Shown: positions 43,394 through 53,640, counted from the stretch's first letter. The stretch is 58,976 nucleotides of DNA from Flavobacteriaceae bacterium (GCA_947488595.1 CANKZI010000017.1:1-58976); one strand, 5' to 3'. Notes: generated from the sequence alone by a model not told the origin. A program made the numbers and translations.

Positions 43394-44122
43394 CTAAAAA
43401 TTCGGACTTAAATTGTATTTTTTGTAGAAATTATCCAATACATCAACAACCTCGTCTTCTGTATCTACTATTTTTATCAAATCAAGGTCGCTTAAACTTA
43501 CGGTTTTGTATTTTTCGACTAAAATGGTTTTAATCCAATCCATCAAACCCGACCAAAAATCGCGTCCGACAAGAATTACTGGGAACTTGGCGACTTTTTT
43601 CGTCTGAATCAAAGTGATGGCTTCAAACATTTCGTCTAGGGTTCCAAAACCTCCCGGCATAACTACAAAACCTTGCGAATACTTGACAAACATGACTTTT
43701 CTTACAAAGAAATAATCAAAGTTTAGGTTTTTATCTCGGTCTATATAAGGGTTAAAATGTTGTTCAAAAGGCAATTCTATATTTAGCCCAACCGACGTAC
43801 CTCCTCCAAGATGCGCCCCTTTGTTGCCGGCTTCCATAATGCCTGGTCCACCACCAGTAATTACGCCATAACCCGCTTTGCTGATTTTGAACGCTATTTT
43901 TTCGGCCAGTAAATACAAATGATCTTCGGGTTGTGTGCGTGCTGATCCAAAAATAGAAACGCATGGACCAATGCGTCCCATGGCTTCATAACCATTTACA
44001 AATTCGGCCATAATTTTAAAAATCGCCCAGCTGTCATTGGTTCTAATTTCGTTCCAAGTCTTTTGTTTCAAACGGTCTTGGATGACTTTGTCTTCGTCAT
44101 TATCAAAATCTTCTAATCTCAT
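43394..44122 (-). CDS. LOG-family (TIGR00730) Rossmann-fold protein
   Basis: A 242-aa protein of the lysine-decarboxylase-like LOG family, many of which hydrolyse nucleoside 5'-monophosphates to base and ribose phosphate. The signature PGGFGTLDEMFE (about 155-166) and the GGGPGIMEAGNKGA loop (about 88-101) are intact. Substrates may be AMP or cytokinin-like nucleotides, or other nucleotides. It lies downstream of uvrA on the same strand, with the structured element 44150-44230 in the 118-nt gap, 28 nt before its ATG. Confidence 0.88.
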   Translation of the reverse strand: MRLEDFDNDEDKVIQDRLKQKTWNEIRTNDSWAIFKIMAEFVNGYEAMGRIGPCVSIFGSARTQPEDHLYLLAEKIAFKISKAGYGVITGGGPGIMEAGNKGAHLGGGTSVGLNIELPFEQHFNPYIDRDKNLNFDYFFVRKVMFVKYSQGFVVMPGGFGTLDEMFEAITLIQTKKVAKFPVILVGRDFWSGLMDWIKTILVEKYKTVSLSDLDLIKIVDTEDEVVDVLDNFYKKYNLSPNF

Positions 44123-44149
44123 AGTGCTTTGTTATTTATTTTTTTTGAA

Positions 44150-44230
44150 GCTATTTCCTGCTGTCATTCCAATCTTTTTTGGCTGAAAAAAAGGCGCCAA
44201 AAAAGGATTTTCCCTTCCATCAGGGCTAGC
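44150..44230 (-). ncRNA. Flavo-1-like structured RNA candidate, copy A
   Basis: Read on the minus strand, 81 nt between uvrA and the LOG gene fold as GCTA/TAGC and CCTG/CAGG (outer), then AATC/GATT with a bulged C, then TTTTTTGGC/GCCAAAAAA (apical, 12-nt loop). Both flanks match copy B (33638-33746): TAGCCC-GAT-GA before and AGATTGGAA, AGC-GGA and GCTTCAAA after. CCTG/CAGG here against CCAG/CTGG there is a compensatory change, and the apical stem differs wholly yet still pairs. It begins 10 nt after the uvrA stop. It resembles the Flavo-1 RNA class as I recall it; the role is unknown. Confidence 0.65.
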
Positions 44231-44240
44231 AATAGCAATA

Positions 44241-47084
44241 CTAAAGTAACTCTTTTTTCAAAAACTCGGCAGTGTAGCTTTTTTTATTTTTGATGATTGC
44301 CTCTGGCGTTCCTTTGGCAACGACTTCTCCGCCACCTTTTCCGCCTTCGGGACCAATATCAATGATATAATCTGCGAGTTTAATTACGTCCATATTGTGC
44401 TCGATGATCAAAATCGTATTTCCTTTGTCGACCAGTTTGTTAATTACTTCCATCAAGACTCGAATATCCTCAAAATGCAATCCAGTAGTGGGTTCGTCAA
44501 GAATATAAAATGTGTTTCCAGTGTCTTTTTTTGACAATTCTCCCGCCAATTTAATACGCTGTGCTTCGCCACCCGAAAGCGTGGTCGATTGTTGCCCAAG
44601 TGTGATATAACCCAAACCGACATCTTGAATGGTTTTGATTTTGCGATGTATTTTCGGAATCAATTCAAAAAACGGAACCGCCTCATCTACAGTCATATTC
44701 AACACATCCGAAATGGATTTTCCTTTGTAGCGAATTTCTAAAGTTTCTCTGTTAAAACGCTTGCCTTGACAGGTTTCACATTCCACATAAACATCGGGTA
44801 AAAAATTCATCTCAATCGTTCTAACGCCCGAACCTTCGCAGGTTTCGCAGCGACCACCTTTTACATTAAAACTAAATCTGCCGGCTTTATAACCGCGAAT
44901 CATGCTTTCAGAAGTCATCGTAAAAATATTTCTGATTTCGGTAAAAACTTCGGTATAAGTTGCCGGATTTGAACGCGGTGTACGGCCAATTGGACTTTGG
45001 TCAATATCAATTACTTTATCAATATGTTCTAAACCTTCAATTTTTTTGTAAGGTTGCGGTTTTTTGACACCATTGAAATAGAAATTATTTAAAATCGGAT
45101 AAAGTGTTTCATTAATCAAAGTCGATTTGCCACTACCAGAAACGCCTGTTACGCAAATCAATTGACCTAATGGCAACTCGATGCTTACATTTTTAAGGTT
45201 ATTGCCTGTCGCTCCAGAGAGTTTTAGATATTTTCCGTTACCAGTTCGGCGTGTTTTTGGCACTTCAATTTTCATTTCACCATTCAGGTACATTGCCGTA
45301 ATGGTATGTTCTTTCAAAATTTCGGCTGGCGTACCCTTACTTATGATTTCGCCACCAAATTTTCCAGCTTTTGGACCAATATCAATAACATAATCTGCCC
45401 GTTCAATCATGTCTTTATCATGCTCAACAACGATTACCGAGTTGCCAATATCGCGTAATTGCTCGAGTGACCGAATTAGTTTTTCGTTGTCTCTTTGGTG
45501 CAAACCAATGCTGGGCTCATCCAAAATATACAACACACCAACCAGCTGCGAACCAATTTGCGTGGCGAGTCGAATGCGTTGCGCTTCGCCACCAGACAAT
45601 GATTTTGAACTTCGGCTCAGCGACAGATAATCCAAACCAACATTCATTAAAAAGGCCAATCGGTCTTTGATTTCTTTGATAACCTCGGTGGCAATGCGTT
45701 TTTGTTTGTCAGAAAGTTGTTTTTCCAAATCATTGAACCAAACCGTCAAATCGGAAATGTCCATTCCGGATAAATCGGCTATATTTTGTGTATTGATTTT
45801 AAAATACAAAGCTTCTTTTTTCAAACGCGAACCTTCACAAACAGGACATTGTACTTCGTCCATAAAATCTTTTGCCCAACGCCGAATGCTAGAGGAACCG
45901 CTATCGTCGAATTGTGATTTTATGAATTGCGAAATGCCTTCAAATTCAATTTTATATTCTTTGGTGATGCCCAGTGTTTTTGAAGCAACCGCAAATTTAT
46001 CTTTTCCACCGTTTAAAATCGTGTCCATGGCTTCATCAGTAATAGAAGCGATCGGGTCGGTCAATTTGAAACCATATTTTTCGCCAATAATTTCCAATTG
46101 TTTGAAAATCCAAGTCGACTTGTATTCGCCCAAAGGCACAAAACCGCCAGCTTTTATTGATAATTTTGGATTAGGAATGATTTTACTAACATTGATTTGG
46201 TTGATGGTTCCTAAACCATTACAATGGTCGCAAGCCCCTTTTGGCGAATTGAACGAAAATAAATTGGGTTCGGGATTTTGATAGGAAATTCCGGTAGTAG
46301 GACACATCAAATTCCGGCTAAAAAAGCGAACTTCATTGGTGTCTTGAGCCAAAATCATCAACACATTTTCGCCATGGTACATTGCCGTATTGATGCTCTG
46401 CGACAATCTTTTGTCGGTATCTTCATTGCTCGTTTGATTGGACTCGATAACCATTCGGTCGATAACAATTTCGATATCATGGGTTTTGTAGCGGTCCAAT
46501 TTCATTCCTGGTGTAATGTCTTTGATTTCACCGTTAATACGGACTTTTACAAAGCCTTGTTTGGCAATTTGCTGAAACAATTCGCCATAATGTCCTTTTC
46601 GGGCACGAATTACAGGCGCGAGTATATTAATGCGTTTTCCGGAAAAATCGGTCAAAATCAGATTCTTGATTTGCTCATCGCTATAACTGACCATTTTTTC
46701 GCCAGTATGATAACTGTAAGCATCTGCCGCTCTTGCGAAAAGCAGTCTTAAAAAATCATAAATCTCGGTGATAGTACCCACCGTAGAACGAGGACTTTTA
46801 CTGGTTGTTTTTTGTTCGATGGCAATTACTGGCGAAAGACCGTCAATTTTATCGACATCGGGACGTTCTAAACCACCTAAAAATTGTCTTGCATAAGCCG
46901 AAAAAGTTTCAACATATCTGCGTTGCCCTTCGGCATAAATGGTATCAAAAGCCAAAGATGATTTTCCGGAACCCGAAAGACCAGTAATGACTACTAGTTT
47001 TTCTCTCGGAATGGTGACATCAATATTTTTAAGGTTGTGAACGCGTGCGCCAATGACCTCAATTGTATTATCTAAATCTAGCAT
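44241..47084 (-). CDS. uvrA: Excinuclease ABC subunit A
   Basis: UvrA is the damage-recognition ATPase of nucleotide excision repair. It has 947 residues, with two ABC ATPase modules: Walker [10 protein letters not shown] and GVSGSGKST, two signature LSGGEAQR motifs, and Walker [12 protein letters not shown] and [11 protein letters not shown]. Zinc modules include [16 protein letters not shown] and CETCEGSG...CETCQG. The start is ATG 47084, because the promoter (47100-47131) places transcription initiation near 47093, downstream of the alternative ATG at 47111. uvrB is not here. Confidence 0.98.
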   Translation of the reverse strand: MLDLDNTIEVIGARVHNLKNIDVTIPREKLVVITGLSGSGKSSLAFDTIYAEGQRRYVETFSAYARQFLGGLERPDVDKIDGLSPVIAIEQKTTSKSPRSTVGTITEIYDFLRLLFARAADAYSYHTGEKMVSYSDEQIKNLILTDFSGKRINILAPVIRARKGHYGELFQQIAKQGFVKVRINGEIKDITPGMKLDRYKTHDIEIVIDRMVIESNQTSNEDTDKRLSQSINTAMYHGENVLMILAQDTNEVRFFSRNLMCPTTGISYQNPEPNLFSFNSPKGACDHCNGLGTINQINVSKIIPNPKLSIKAGGFVPLGEYKSTWIFKQLEIIGEKYGFKLTDPIASITDEAMDTILNGGKDKFAVASKTLGITKEYKIEFEGISQFIKSQFDDSGSSSIRRWAKDFMDEVQCPVCEGSRLKKEALYFKINTQNIADLSGMDISDLTVWFNDLEKQLSDKQKRIATEVIKEIKDRLAFLMNVGLDYLSLSRSSKSLSGGEAQRIRLATQIGSQLVGVLYILDEPSIGLHQRDNEKLIRSLEQLRDIGNSVIVVEHDKDMIERADYVIDIGPKAGKFGGEIISKGTPAEILKEHTITAMYLNGEMKIEVPKTRRTGNGKYLKLSGATGNNLKNVSIELPLGQLICVTGVSGSGKSTLINETLYPILNNFYFNGVKKPQPYKKIEGLEHIDKVIDIDQSPIGRTPRSNPATYTEVFTEIRNIFTMTSESMIRGYKAGRFSFNVKGGRCETCEGSGVRTIEMNFLPDVYVECETCQGKRFNRETLEIRYKGKSISDVLNMTVDEAVPFFELIPKIHRKIKTIQDVGLGYITLGQQSTTLSGGEAQRIKLAGELSKKDTGNTFYILDEPTTGLHFEDIRVLMEVINKLVDKGNTILIIEHNMDVIKLADYIIDIGPEGGKGGGEVVAKGTPEAIIKNKKSYTAEFLKKELL

Positions 47085-47099
47085 ATTTTTAGCAAAATG

Positions 47100-47131
47100 C
47101 AAAGGTAACATTTTGGGTGTTTGATTGACAA
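47100..47131 (-). promoter_or_regulatory. uvrA promoter
   Basis: On the minus strand, TTG (47131-47129), a 21-nt spacer and TACCTTTG (47107-47100) make a full promoter. It predicts a leader of about 10 nt before ATG 47084. No clear SOS box is visible. Confidence 0.75.
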
Positions 47132-47225
47132 AAATAAAAAATGAATAGATAAATTTAATACCATTAAACTAAATTTAAAAATGCTGGTCAAAACCACCGA
47201 ATGTAAAATTTTTAAATCAAACAAT

Positions 47226-47606
47226 ATGAAAACTAGAAAAACCTACAGTTTTATTTTGGCCTTTTTTTTAATGGCTTTTGTCCAACTCAATGCGCAAGTC
47301 GAAAACGGAGTTACCGAAGAACAAAAACAAGAAGCCATTGAACAATATAAAGCCAACGCAGCACGATTAGCATTGACTGATGGACAAAAAGAACCGTTTA
47401 AAACCATTACAAAAAAGTATGCCGAAAAACTGAAGTTAGTTCGTGCTTCGGACGAAAGTAAAGTGAATAAAATGAAAACCGTAAAAGCATTGCAATCAGA
47501 GAAAAATGCCGAAATGAAAGGTTTGCTTACCGAATCACAATTCAAAACCTACCTTCAAATTCAGGATGAAAATGTAAAAAAAATGAAAGAAAAACGAAAA
47601 GGTTAA
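47226..47606 (+). CDS. Small exported Spy/LTXXQ-like helical protein
   Basis: A 126-aa exported protein: signal peptide MKTRKTYSFILAFFLMAFVQLNAQ, then an all-helical, Lys/Glu-rich mature part. The words LTDGQKEPFKTITKKYAEKL and LLTESQFKTYLQIQDENVKKMKEK recall the paired LTxxQ motifs of Spy/CpxP periplasmic chaperones, but the match is loose. ATG 47226 is chosen for the signal peptide; the upstream 15 codons from 47181 look non-coding. Terminator 47613-47650 follows. Confidence 0.65.
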   Translation: MKTRKTYSFILAFFLMAFVQLNAQVENGVTEEQKQEAIEQYKANAARLALTDGQKEPFKTITKKYAEKLKLVRASDESKVNKMKTVKALQSEKNAEMKGLLTESQFKTYLQIQDENVKKMKEKRKG

Positions 47607-47612
47607 TACGTT

Positions 47613-47650
47613 AAAAAGACGGTCAGATTATTTCTGACCGTCTTTTTTTT
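47613..47650 (+). terminator. Strong bidirectional terminator
   Basis: A 15-bp stem, AAAAAGACGGTCAGA (47613-47627) with its complement at 47633-47647, has a 5-nt loop and more T after. It also serves the convergent ClC gene. Confidence 0.95.
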
Positions 47651-47654
47651 TAAA

Positions 47655-49439
47655 TCAATCAATACTCATTGCTTTGAGTTTGGCGCGATAGGCTTCTAGC
47701 GCCAATGATTTGGATATAAAGCCGTAGTAATTTCCGTTTTTTATTACTGGTAAAAAAGCCATTTTGCTCATTTCAAATTTATTCATCACGGTTTCCATTG
47801 CGTCGGTTGGATAAATAATTTCTTTAGGTTGGCACATGACATCTTGTACTTTGGTATATTTTACTTTGAAATTACTAAAAATAATTTCCCGAATATCATT
47901 AAAGTGCACAATACCCAAAAGCGTTTTTTCTTTGTTGACTACTGCGAAAATAACTTGATTGGAATGCGAAATCAAATCGACCAATCGCTCTAGATTTTCA
48001 TCAGGTGTGATGGTCAAATAATCAGTATCAATAATCTGATTGATATCCAAAGTGGTTAAAATATTACTGTCTTTATTACTGGTAAAAACATGTCCTTTTT
48101 TGGCCAATTGCTTCACATCCATCGAATGTTTTTCGAATTTTTTAGACACCGCATAACTGATGGAGGAGACAATCATTAGCGGAATCATCAAGTTGTAACC
48201 GCCAGTAATTTCGGCGATTAAGAAAATTGCGGTTAATGGTGCATGAAACAGTCCACTCAAAATACCGGCCATTCCGACCAACGTAAAATTGCTCACCGGA
48301 AGTTTTGTAAGTCCTGTTAGGTTCATCAACTTCGAAAAGAAAAAACCAATATAAGAGCCTAAAAACAGGGAAGGTGCAAAATTGCCTCCATTGCCTCCAC
48401 TTCCTAAAGTAATGCCAGTTGCAAATACTTTTAGCAATAAGGTCAAGCCTACAAAAATCAAAAGTGCCCAGCTGTTGTTTCTGAAATCACTAAACAAGGT
48501 ATTTTCTAATAATTTGCCTGGATCATTTTCGGATAAAGTTTTGATGCTTTCATAGCCCTCGCCGAATAATGTTGGAAAAATAAAGATAATTAATGCTAAA
48601 ATGGACGAACCAAATAATGCTTTTTTGTAGGGACTGAATTTTAATCGCGCAAAAAAACGTTCGGTTCGTTGAAAATTTCTTGAATAATAAATCGCTATAA
48701 ATCCAGTAAATAAGCCCAGAATTATATAAAACGGAATGTTATGATAATCAAAAGTTTGTTGCTGTTTGAAAGACAATAAAATGGTTTCATCTAAAACAAC
48801 TGCCGAAACCAATGCGCCCGTTGCAGCAGCAATCATGATTGGTGTAAATGCGGCAATACTAACATCGACTAGCAGCACTTCAATAGCGAATAATACACCT
48901 GCAATTGGTGCGTTAAAAGCAGCTGCAATTCCGGCAGCAACGCCACAACCAATTAAAAGCGTGCGGTCTTTGTAACCCAATTTATATTTTTGAGCATAAT
49001 TAGAACCAAACGCTGCGCCAGTAATCACAATTGGGCTTTCTAAACCAGCCGAACCGCCAAGTCCAACAGTGAGCGAGCTGGTAACAATTTGTGCATACAT
49101 TTGTTTTTTAGGAATAATTCCCGCTTTTTTAGCCACAGCATATAAAATCTGTGAAGTTCCTTTTTCAATCGTGCCGCCAAGTATTTTTTTTACCACAAAA
49201 ACCGTAAGTACAATTCCGATTATCGGCAAAATACTATTGATAAAACTCAATTTTAAAATCCCATTAATGTAAGTTGCAAACGAAAAAACTTGGTGTGCAA
49301 AAGTTTTTAAAACGATTACGGCTAAAGCGGCAGAAATACCAACCAAAACACTTGATAAAAATATAAATTGCTTTGGCGTCAATTGGTCTTGCGCCCAAGT
49401 TATGAGCAATTCGAGCTTATTGATGTATTTTTTTAGCAT
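47655..49439 (-). CDS. ClC-family chloride channel/antiporter with CBS domains
   Basis: A 594-aa protein: the ClC membrane domain (about 1-425) is followed by two CBS domains (about 450-515 and 525-585), which often bind adenine nucleotides. The gating glutamate sits in GSAGLESP (E134), in the position of GxEGP. Later pore segments, GVAAGIAAAFNAPIAGVLFAIE and GGNGGNFAPSLFLG, are intact. Whether it is a channel or a Cl/H antiporter depends on the proton glutamate, which I cannot place surely. Convergent with the Spy-like gene. Confidence 0.92.
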   Translation of the reverse strand: MLKKYINKLELLITWAQDQLTPKQFIFLSSVLVGISAALAVIVLKTFAHQVFSFATYINGILKLSFINSILPIIGIVLTVFVVKKILGGTIEKGTSQILYAVAKKAGIIPKKQMYAQIVTSSLTVGLGGSAGLESPIVITGAAFGSNYAQKYKLGYKDRTLLIGCGVAAGIAAAFNAPIAGVLFAIEVLLVDVSIAAFTPIMIAAATGALVSAVVLDETILLSFKQQQTFDYHNIPFYIILGLFTGFIAIYYSRNFQRTERFFARLKFSPYKKALFGSSILALIIFIFPTLFGEGYESIKTLSENDPGKLLENTLFSDFRNNSWALLIFVGLTLLLKVFATGITLGSGGNGGNFAPSLFLGSYIGFFFSKLMNLTGLTKLPVSNFTLVGMAGILSGLFHAPLTAIFLIAEITGGYNLMIPLMIVSSISYAVSKKFEKHSMDVKQLAKKGHVFTSNKDSNILTTLDINQIIDTDYLTITPDENLERLVDLISHSNQVIFAVVNKEKTLLGIVHFNDIREIIFSNFKVKYTKVQDVMCQPKEIIYPTDAMETVMNKFEMSKMAFLPVIKNGNYYGFISKSLALEAYRAKLKAMSID

Positions 49440-49497
49440 TATAAATATTCTGAATTACAAAAATAGCATTACTAATCCGTACTTCCTAAATCTAAAT

Positions 49498-51177
49498 TTA
49501 AAACCCAACAGCTTTATCATCTCCTCTTTTGTCTGCACCACCTTCTATTTTGCCATTTGGAAGTACCAAAAGCGCATCTACTTTTCCGATTACTGCCGCG
49601 TTTTTTTCGATGATATTATAGGATTTTTGTTTTAAGTTGTTAAGTAATTCTCGCGGAAAACCATTGGGTTCAAACAAAACTTCGTCAGGCAACCATTGGT
49701 GATGGAACCGCGGTGCATTGACCGCTTGTTGCATGCCCATTTTAAATTCGGTTACATTTAAAATGGTTTGCAAAACGGATGTGATTATGGTAGCACCTCC
49801 TGGAGAACCTAAAACCATGAATAATTTTCCGTTTTTTTCAACAATGGTCGGCGTCATTGAACTCAACATCCTTTTCTCGGGTGCAATACTATTGGCATTT
49901 GCACCAATCAGCCCATAGGAGTTTGGAATTCCGGGTTTTGCGCTAAAGTCATCCATTTCATTATTGAAAAAGAAGCCCAATTCATCTGAATATAATTTTG
50001 ACCCAAAAGCACCATTCAGTGTTGTTGTGACCGAAACCGCATTGCCTTCACTATCAATAATCGAATAATGCGTCGTTTCGTCACTTTCTGAAAAATTAAT
50101 TTTTCCATGTGATACTGCCGATGATAAGGTCGCTTTTTTCCAATCGAAAGATTGCATCCTTTGCTTGAGGTATTTTTTAGCAAGCATTTGATTTTTAGGA
50201 ACATTTATAAAATCAGGATCGCCAATAAAAAAATTCCGATCGGCATAAGCGCGGCGTTCGGCTTCGGTGAGAAGTTGAATGGTCTTTTCGCTATTATGTC
50301 CATACTTTGAAATCGGATAGGGCGCAATCATTGTCATTATTTGTTGTAATGTAATACCTCCACTTGATGGCGGTCCCATCGAAATAATATTTAAATCTTT
50401 GTATTTGAAGGTGATTGGTGTGCGCCATTTGACTTCATATTTTGACAAATCTTCTAAAGTGATGATGCCACCATTTTTTTGTATAAAAGAGACGATTTTA
50501 TTGGCAATTGCTCCTTTATAAAACGCATCTGCACCATTCTGGCTAATTTCGGTCAAAGTTGCCGCTAGCGCATGATAACGAATTGTATCGCCAACGGCAG
50601 TATTTTGCGCCAATAAACTTTGATTGCCGCTAATTTTTCGAATGCTTTTTTGATAAGTTCTGAATTGCTTTGATTGATTTTCGGTTACAACAATTCCCTT
50701 TTTTGCCAAATCAATTGCGGGTTGGATGAGCGTTTGAATAGGAAGTTTTCCGAATTTTTCATGCACTGCAAAAATACCTGCAATTGTTCCGGGAACTCCA
50801 ATTGAAATTGCGCCATCGGTACTTAAATTAGGAATTACATTACCGTCACCATCCAAATACATGTTTTTGTTTGCGGCCAAAGGTGCTTTTTCGCGATAAT
50901 CCAAAGTTCCGACTTCGCCATTGGCTTTGCGGTACACCATAAAACCGCCTCCGCCAATATTTCCCGCATACGGATAGGCGACCGCCAATGCCAATTCGGT
51001 GGCCACCATCGCGTCAAATGCATTTCCTCCTTTTTTAATAATTGCAACACCAATTTCTGACGCTTCCTGCCGTGCCGATACCACCATGGCTTTTGACGCA
51101 ATCAAGCCGGTTTGGGCATATAACTTTGGTGCTTTGGCAAACACAATGAAAACAACACCCCAGATATATTTTTTCAT
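49498..51177 (-). CDS. ggt: Gamma-glutamyltransferase
   Basis: An N-terminal nucleophile hydrolase that transfers or hydrolyses gamma-glutamyl groups of glutathione and related peptides in the periplasm. The 559-aa precursor has signal peptide MKKYIWGVVFIVFAKAPKLYA and splits itself before T368 in TTHYS, the catalytic Thr. The PSSGGITLQQIM and LGSPGGATIITSVLQ segments are typical. Its ATG overlaps the acpH stop (ATGA), so the two are co-translated although their substrates differ. Confidence 0.95.
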   Translation of the reverse strand: MKKYIWGVVFIVFAKAPKLYAQTGLIASKAMVVSARQEASEIGVAIIKKGGNAFDAMVATELALAVAYPYAGNIGGGGFMVYRKANGEVGTLDYREKAPLAANKNMYLDGDGNVIPNLSTDGAISIGVPGTIAGIFAVHEKFGKLPIQTLIQPAIDLAKKGIVVTENQSKQFRTYQKSIRKISGNQSLLAQNTAVGDTIRYHALAATLTEISQNGADAFYKGAIANKIVSFIQKNGGIITLEDLSKYEVKWRTPITFKYKDLNIISMGPPSSGGITLQQIMTMIAPYPISKYGHNSEKTIQLLTEAERRAYADRNFFIGDPDFINVPKNQMLAKKYLKQRMQSFDWKKATLSSAVSHGKINFSESDETTHYSIIDSEGNAVSVTTTLNGAFGSKLYSDELGFFFNNEMDDFSAKPGIPNSYGLIGANANSIAPEKRMLSSMTPTIVEKNGKLFMVLGSPGGATIITSVLQTILNVTEFKMGMQQAVNAPRFHHQWLPDEVLFEPNGFPRELLNNLKQKSYNIIEKNAAVIGKVDALLVLPNGKIEGGADKRGDDKAVGF

Positions 51178-51758
51178 AATTCAGTTATTTTTTTAGAAGT
51201 AAATGCCATTAAAGCTTCAAAAAATAAAGTGAATTCTGTTTCAAATTCTGTATAAAATTGTTCCAATTCTACTATTGCTTCCTGCATTTTTGCGCGGTGT
51301 TTGGTGCGATAATCCATTTGATTCAATATGGTTTCAATGCCATTTATAGATTGGTAGCTTACCAGCCAGTTGTTTTTTATCATGTAAGGAAGCAGATTTT
51401 GTGTTTTGGAGGTCAAGATTTCGTAATTATTTTCCAACACAAAATAAAAATCTTTTGCATACAATTCTAAAGGTTGCTCAGAGTAAGAATTCCAGTTTTT
51501 CGCCAAAAAATGATCGTACAAAATGTCCATAATAACGCCAGAATAATGCCCATATTTTTGGTGCAATCGGTGTTTGCTTTTTCTGTAAATTGGATTCGCA
51601 TCTGTAAAAGTATCAATTTGACGGTGCAATAAAATTCCTTTCATGATACCGTCTGGAAATTTCAAATAGTCGTTGCCACGAATACCATCAGCCATAAAAT
51701 TGCCTATTTTTATCATATCATTGTTCCCGGAAAGATAAATGTGTGCGAGGAAGTTCAT
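51174..51758 (-). CDS. acpH: ACP phosphodiesterase (AcpH-like)
   Basis: A 194-aa HD-like hydrolase of the DUF479 group that in E. coli removes phosphopantetheine from acyl carrier protein. Readable motifs are MNFLAHIYLS, IGNFMADGIRG, LHRQIDTFTDANP, and YGHYSGVIMDILYDHFLAKNW. I chose ATG 51758 because MNFLAH is the family's usual start; the frame from 51773 adds five residues. It overlaps ggt by four bases. Confidence 0.88.
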   Translation of the reverse strand: MNFLAHIYLSGNNDMIKIGNFMADGIRGNDYLKFPDGIMKGILLHRQIDTFTDANPIYRKSKHRLHQKYGHYSGVIMDILYDHFLAKNWNSYSEQPLELYAKDFYFVLENNYEILTSKTQNLLPYMIKNNWLVSYQSINGIETILNQMDYRTKHRAKMQEAIVELEQFYTEFETEFTLFFEALMAFTSKKITEL

Positions 51759-51893
51759 TTTATTGATTTTCAAAACGATTCAATCTCTTATTGAGTGTTA
51801 TTGTTTTGTAAATATAAAAAACATTGTGTCTTTCTAGCTTCAAAAGTTGTAAGCTTTTTTATATTTGTACTTCAATTTCAAATTTAAACACAA

Positions 51894-53294
51894 ATGACCT
51901 TAATAAAATCAATTTCAGGAATTCGAGGCACAATTGGCGGAAAAGTAGGAGATAATCTTACACCAGTTGATGCGGTTAAGTTCGCATCTGCCTACGGAAC
52001 TTGGCTAAAAAACAATACTCAAAAATCCGATAAATCCAAAAAATTAATAGTAGTAGTAGGTCGCGATGCCAGAATTTCGGGACCAATGATTCACAATTTG
52101 GTCGTGAATACTTTAATCGGACTCGGAATAGACGTTATCGACTTGGGGCTTTCTACGACGCCAACAGTTGAGGTTGCAGTACCTTTGGAATTGGCCGATG
52201 GTGGCATTATTTTAACAGCATCACACAATCCAAAACAATGGAATGCCTTGAAATTACTGAATGAAAAAGGTGAATTTTTGAGTGGTAATGATGGTGCAAA
52301 AATTCTTGAAATTGCCGATGCCGAAGCATTTGATTTTTCGGATGTAGACAGTTTGGGCGAAATCACAATCAACGATGCTTTTATGGACATTCATATAGAC
52401 GAAGTTTTGAACCTTCCGCTGGTTGATATCGAGGCGGTCAAAGCGGCGCAATTTAAAGTCGTTGTCGATGGCGTAAATTCATCGGGAGGAATTATTATCC
52501 CAAAATTATTAGAATTAATGGGTGTCGAAGTGATAAAATTATACTGTGAGCCCAACGGACATTTTCCGCATAATCCAGAACCTTTAAAAGAGCATTTGAC
52601 CGACATTTCTGAATTGGTGGTCAAAGAACAAGCCGATTTAGGCATCGTTGTTGATCCAGACGTCGACCGATTGGCTTTTGTTTGCGAAGATGGCGAAATG
52701 TTTGGCGAAGAATATACTTTGGTCGCTTGTGCTGATTATGTTTTGAGTAAAACCCCAGGCAATACGGTTTCGAACATGTCATCGTCAAGGGCTTTGCGCG
52801 ATGTGACGCTTGCACATCAAGGCAGCTACGAAGCCAGTGCGGTTGGCGAAGTGAATGTGGTTGAATTGATGAAAAAAAACAATGCCGTTATTGGAGGCGA
52901 AGGCAATGGTGGAATCATTTATCCCGAATTGCATTATGGCCGTGATAGTTTGGTTGGTGTTGCTTTATTTTTGACCTATTTGGCCAACAAAAAGATGAAA
53001 GTTTCGGCTTTGCGTGCTTCTTATCCTGAATATTTTATGAGCAAAAACAAAATAGAATTGACACCACAAATTGATGTTGATGCGATTTTGGAAGCCATGA
53101 CACAAAAATATGCAAATGAAAATATCACGACCATCGATGGTGTGAAAATTGATTTTGCCGAAAATTGGGTGCATTTGCGTAAATCGAATACCGAACCCAT
53201 CATCCGAATTTATACCGAAGCCGCCACTCAAAATGAAGCCGATGGTTTGGCATTGAGAATTATTGAAGAAATTAAGGCGATTGCGGGTATTTAA
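51894..53294 (+). CDS. glmM: Phosphoglucosamine mutase
   Basis: It interconverts glucosamine 6-phosphate and 1-phosphate for peptidoglycan and LPS precursors. The 466-aa alpha-D-phosphohexomutase carries the phosphoserine loop LTASHNP (S110), the metal loop DPDVDRL, the sugar-binding EGNGG loop and the C-terminal RKSNTEPIIRIY phosphate site. GlmM is preferred over phosphomannomutase for the length and for SGIRGTIGGKVGDNL at the start. A TATATTTG box (51860-51867) lies 27 nt upstream and a terminator follows. Confidence 0.88.
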   Translation: MTLIKSISGIRGTIGGKVGDNLTPVDAVKFASAYGTWLKNNTQKSDKSKKLIVVVGRDARISGPMIHNLVVNTLIGLGIDVIDLGLSTTPTVEVAVPLELADGGIILTASHNPKQWNALKLLNEKGEFLSGNDGAKILEIADAEAFDFSDVDSLGEITINDAFMDIHIDEVLNLPLVDIEAVKAAQFKVVVDGVNSSGGIIIPKLLELMGVEVIKLYCEPNGHFPHNPEPLKEHLTDISELVVKEQADLGIVVDPDVDRLAFVCEDGEMFGEEYTLVACADYVLSKTPGNTVSNMSSSRALRDVTLAHQGSYEASAVGEVNVVELMKKNNAVIGGEGNGGIIYPELHYGRDSLVGVALFLTYLANKKMKVSALRASYPEYFMSKNKIELTPQIDVDAILEAMTQKYANENITTIDGVKIDFAENWVHLRKSNTEPIIRIYTEAATQNEADGLALRIIEEIKAIAGI

Positions 53295-53318
53295 AACATA
53301 AGTGTATTATAAAAAAAG

Positions 53319-53350
53319 CTTCAATAAAATATTTTTTATTGAAGTTTTTT
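53319..53350 (+). terminator. Terminator after glmM
   Basis: CTTCAATAAA (53319-53328) pairs with TTTATTGAAG (53335-53344), and six T follow. Confidence 0.88.
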
Positions 53351-53377
53351 ATTTTTAAATCAAAGGTAAAACCAATT

Positions 53378-53455
53378 TTAAAGAGAATTGCATTCCGAAG
53401 TCGAAATATTAATATCAAATGTGGCGCCTTCTTTAAGATTGGGCATTACAATGTG
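53378..53455 (-). pseudogene. Possible histidine-kinase tail remnant
   Basis: The 400-nt gap after glmM holds a minus-strand stretch of about 25 codons without an upstream continuation: HIVMPNLKEGATFDINISTSE, then CNSL and TAA. EGATFDI near a C-terminus recalls the end of histidine-kinase ATPase domains (GSTF...). It is too short for certainty. The rest of 53456-53640 shows no gene or repeat. Confidence 0.2.
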
Positions 53456-53640
53456 TCACATTACACAGTATTGCTATCCTATTTTCTATAAAGTTTCATT
53501 TTAACTTTAAAAAAAAATAAAAACATAACTAAAAAAAAGCCGGAAACAATTGTTAATTTATTTAATGTTTAAAAAATCAGTCTTTATTTCGGATAGTATT
53601 CATTTAAAAGATATTAGAAGCAGATAAAATTCAGAATCAA

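Noticed and set aside
45667..46281. 204-codon plus-strand frame inside uvrA
   Set aside because: It is antisense to conserved UvrA sequence, with no recognisable protein features; a shadow of codon bias.
46278..46751. 157-codon plus-strand frame inside uvrA
   Set aside because: It is antisense to uvrA; the residue mix (Phe, His and Ile rich) is typical of a reverse-frame shadow.
47084..47111. Upstream ATG giving UvrA nine more residues
   Set aside because: It lies upstream of the predicted transcription start set by TTG-21-TACCTTTG (47131-47100), and the extra residues do not match the family.
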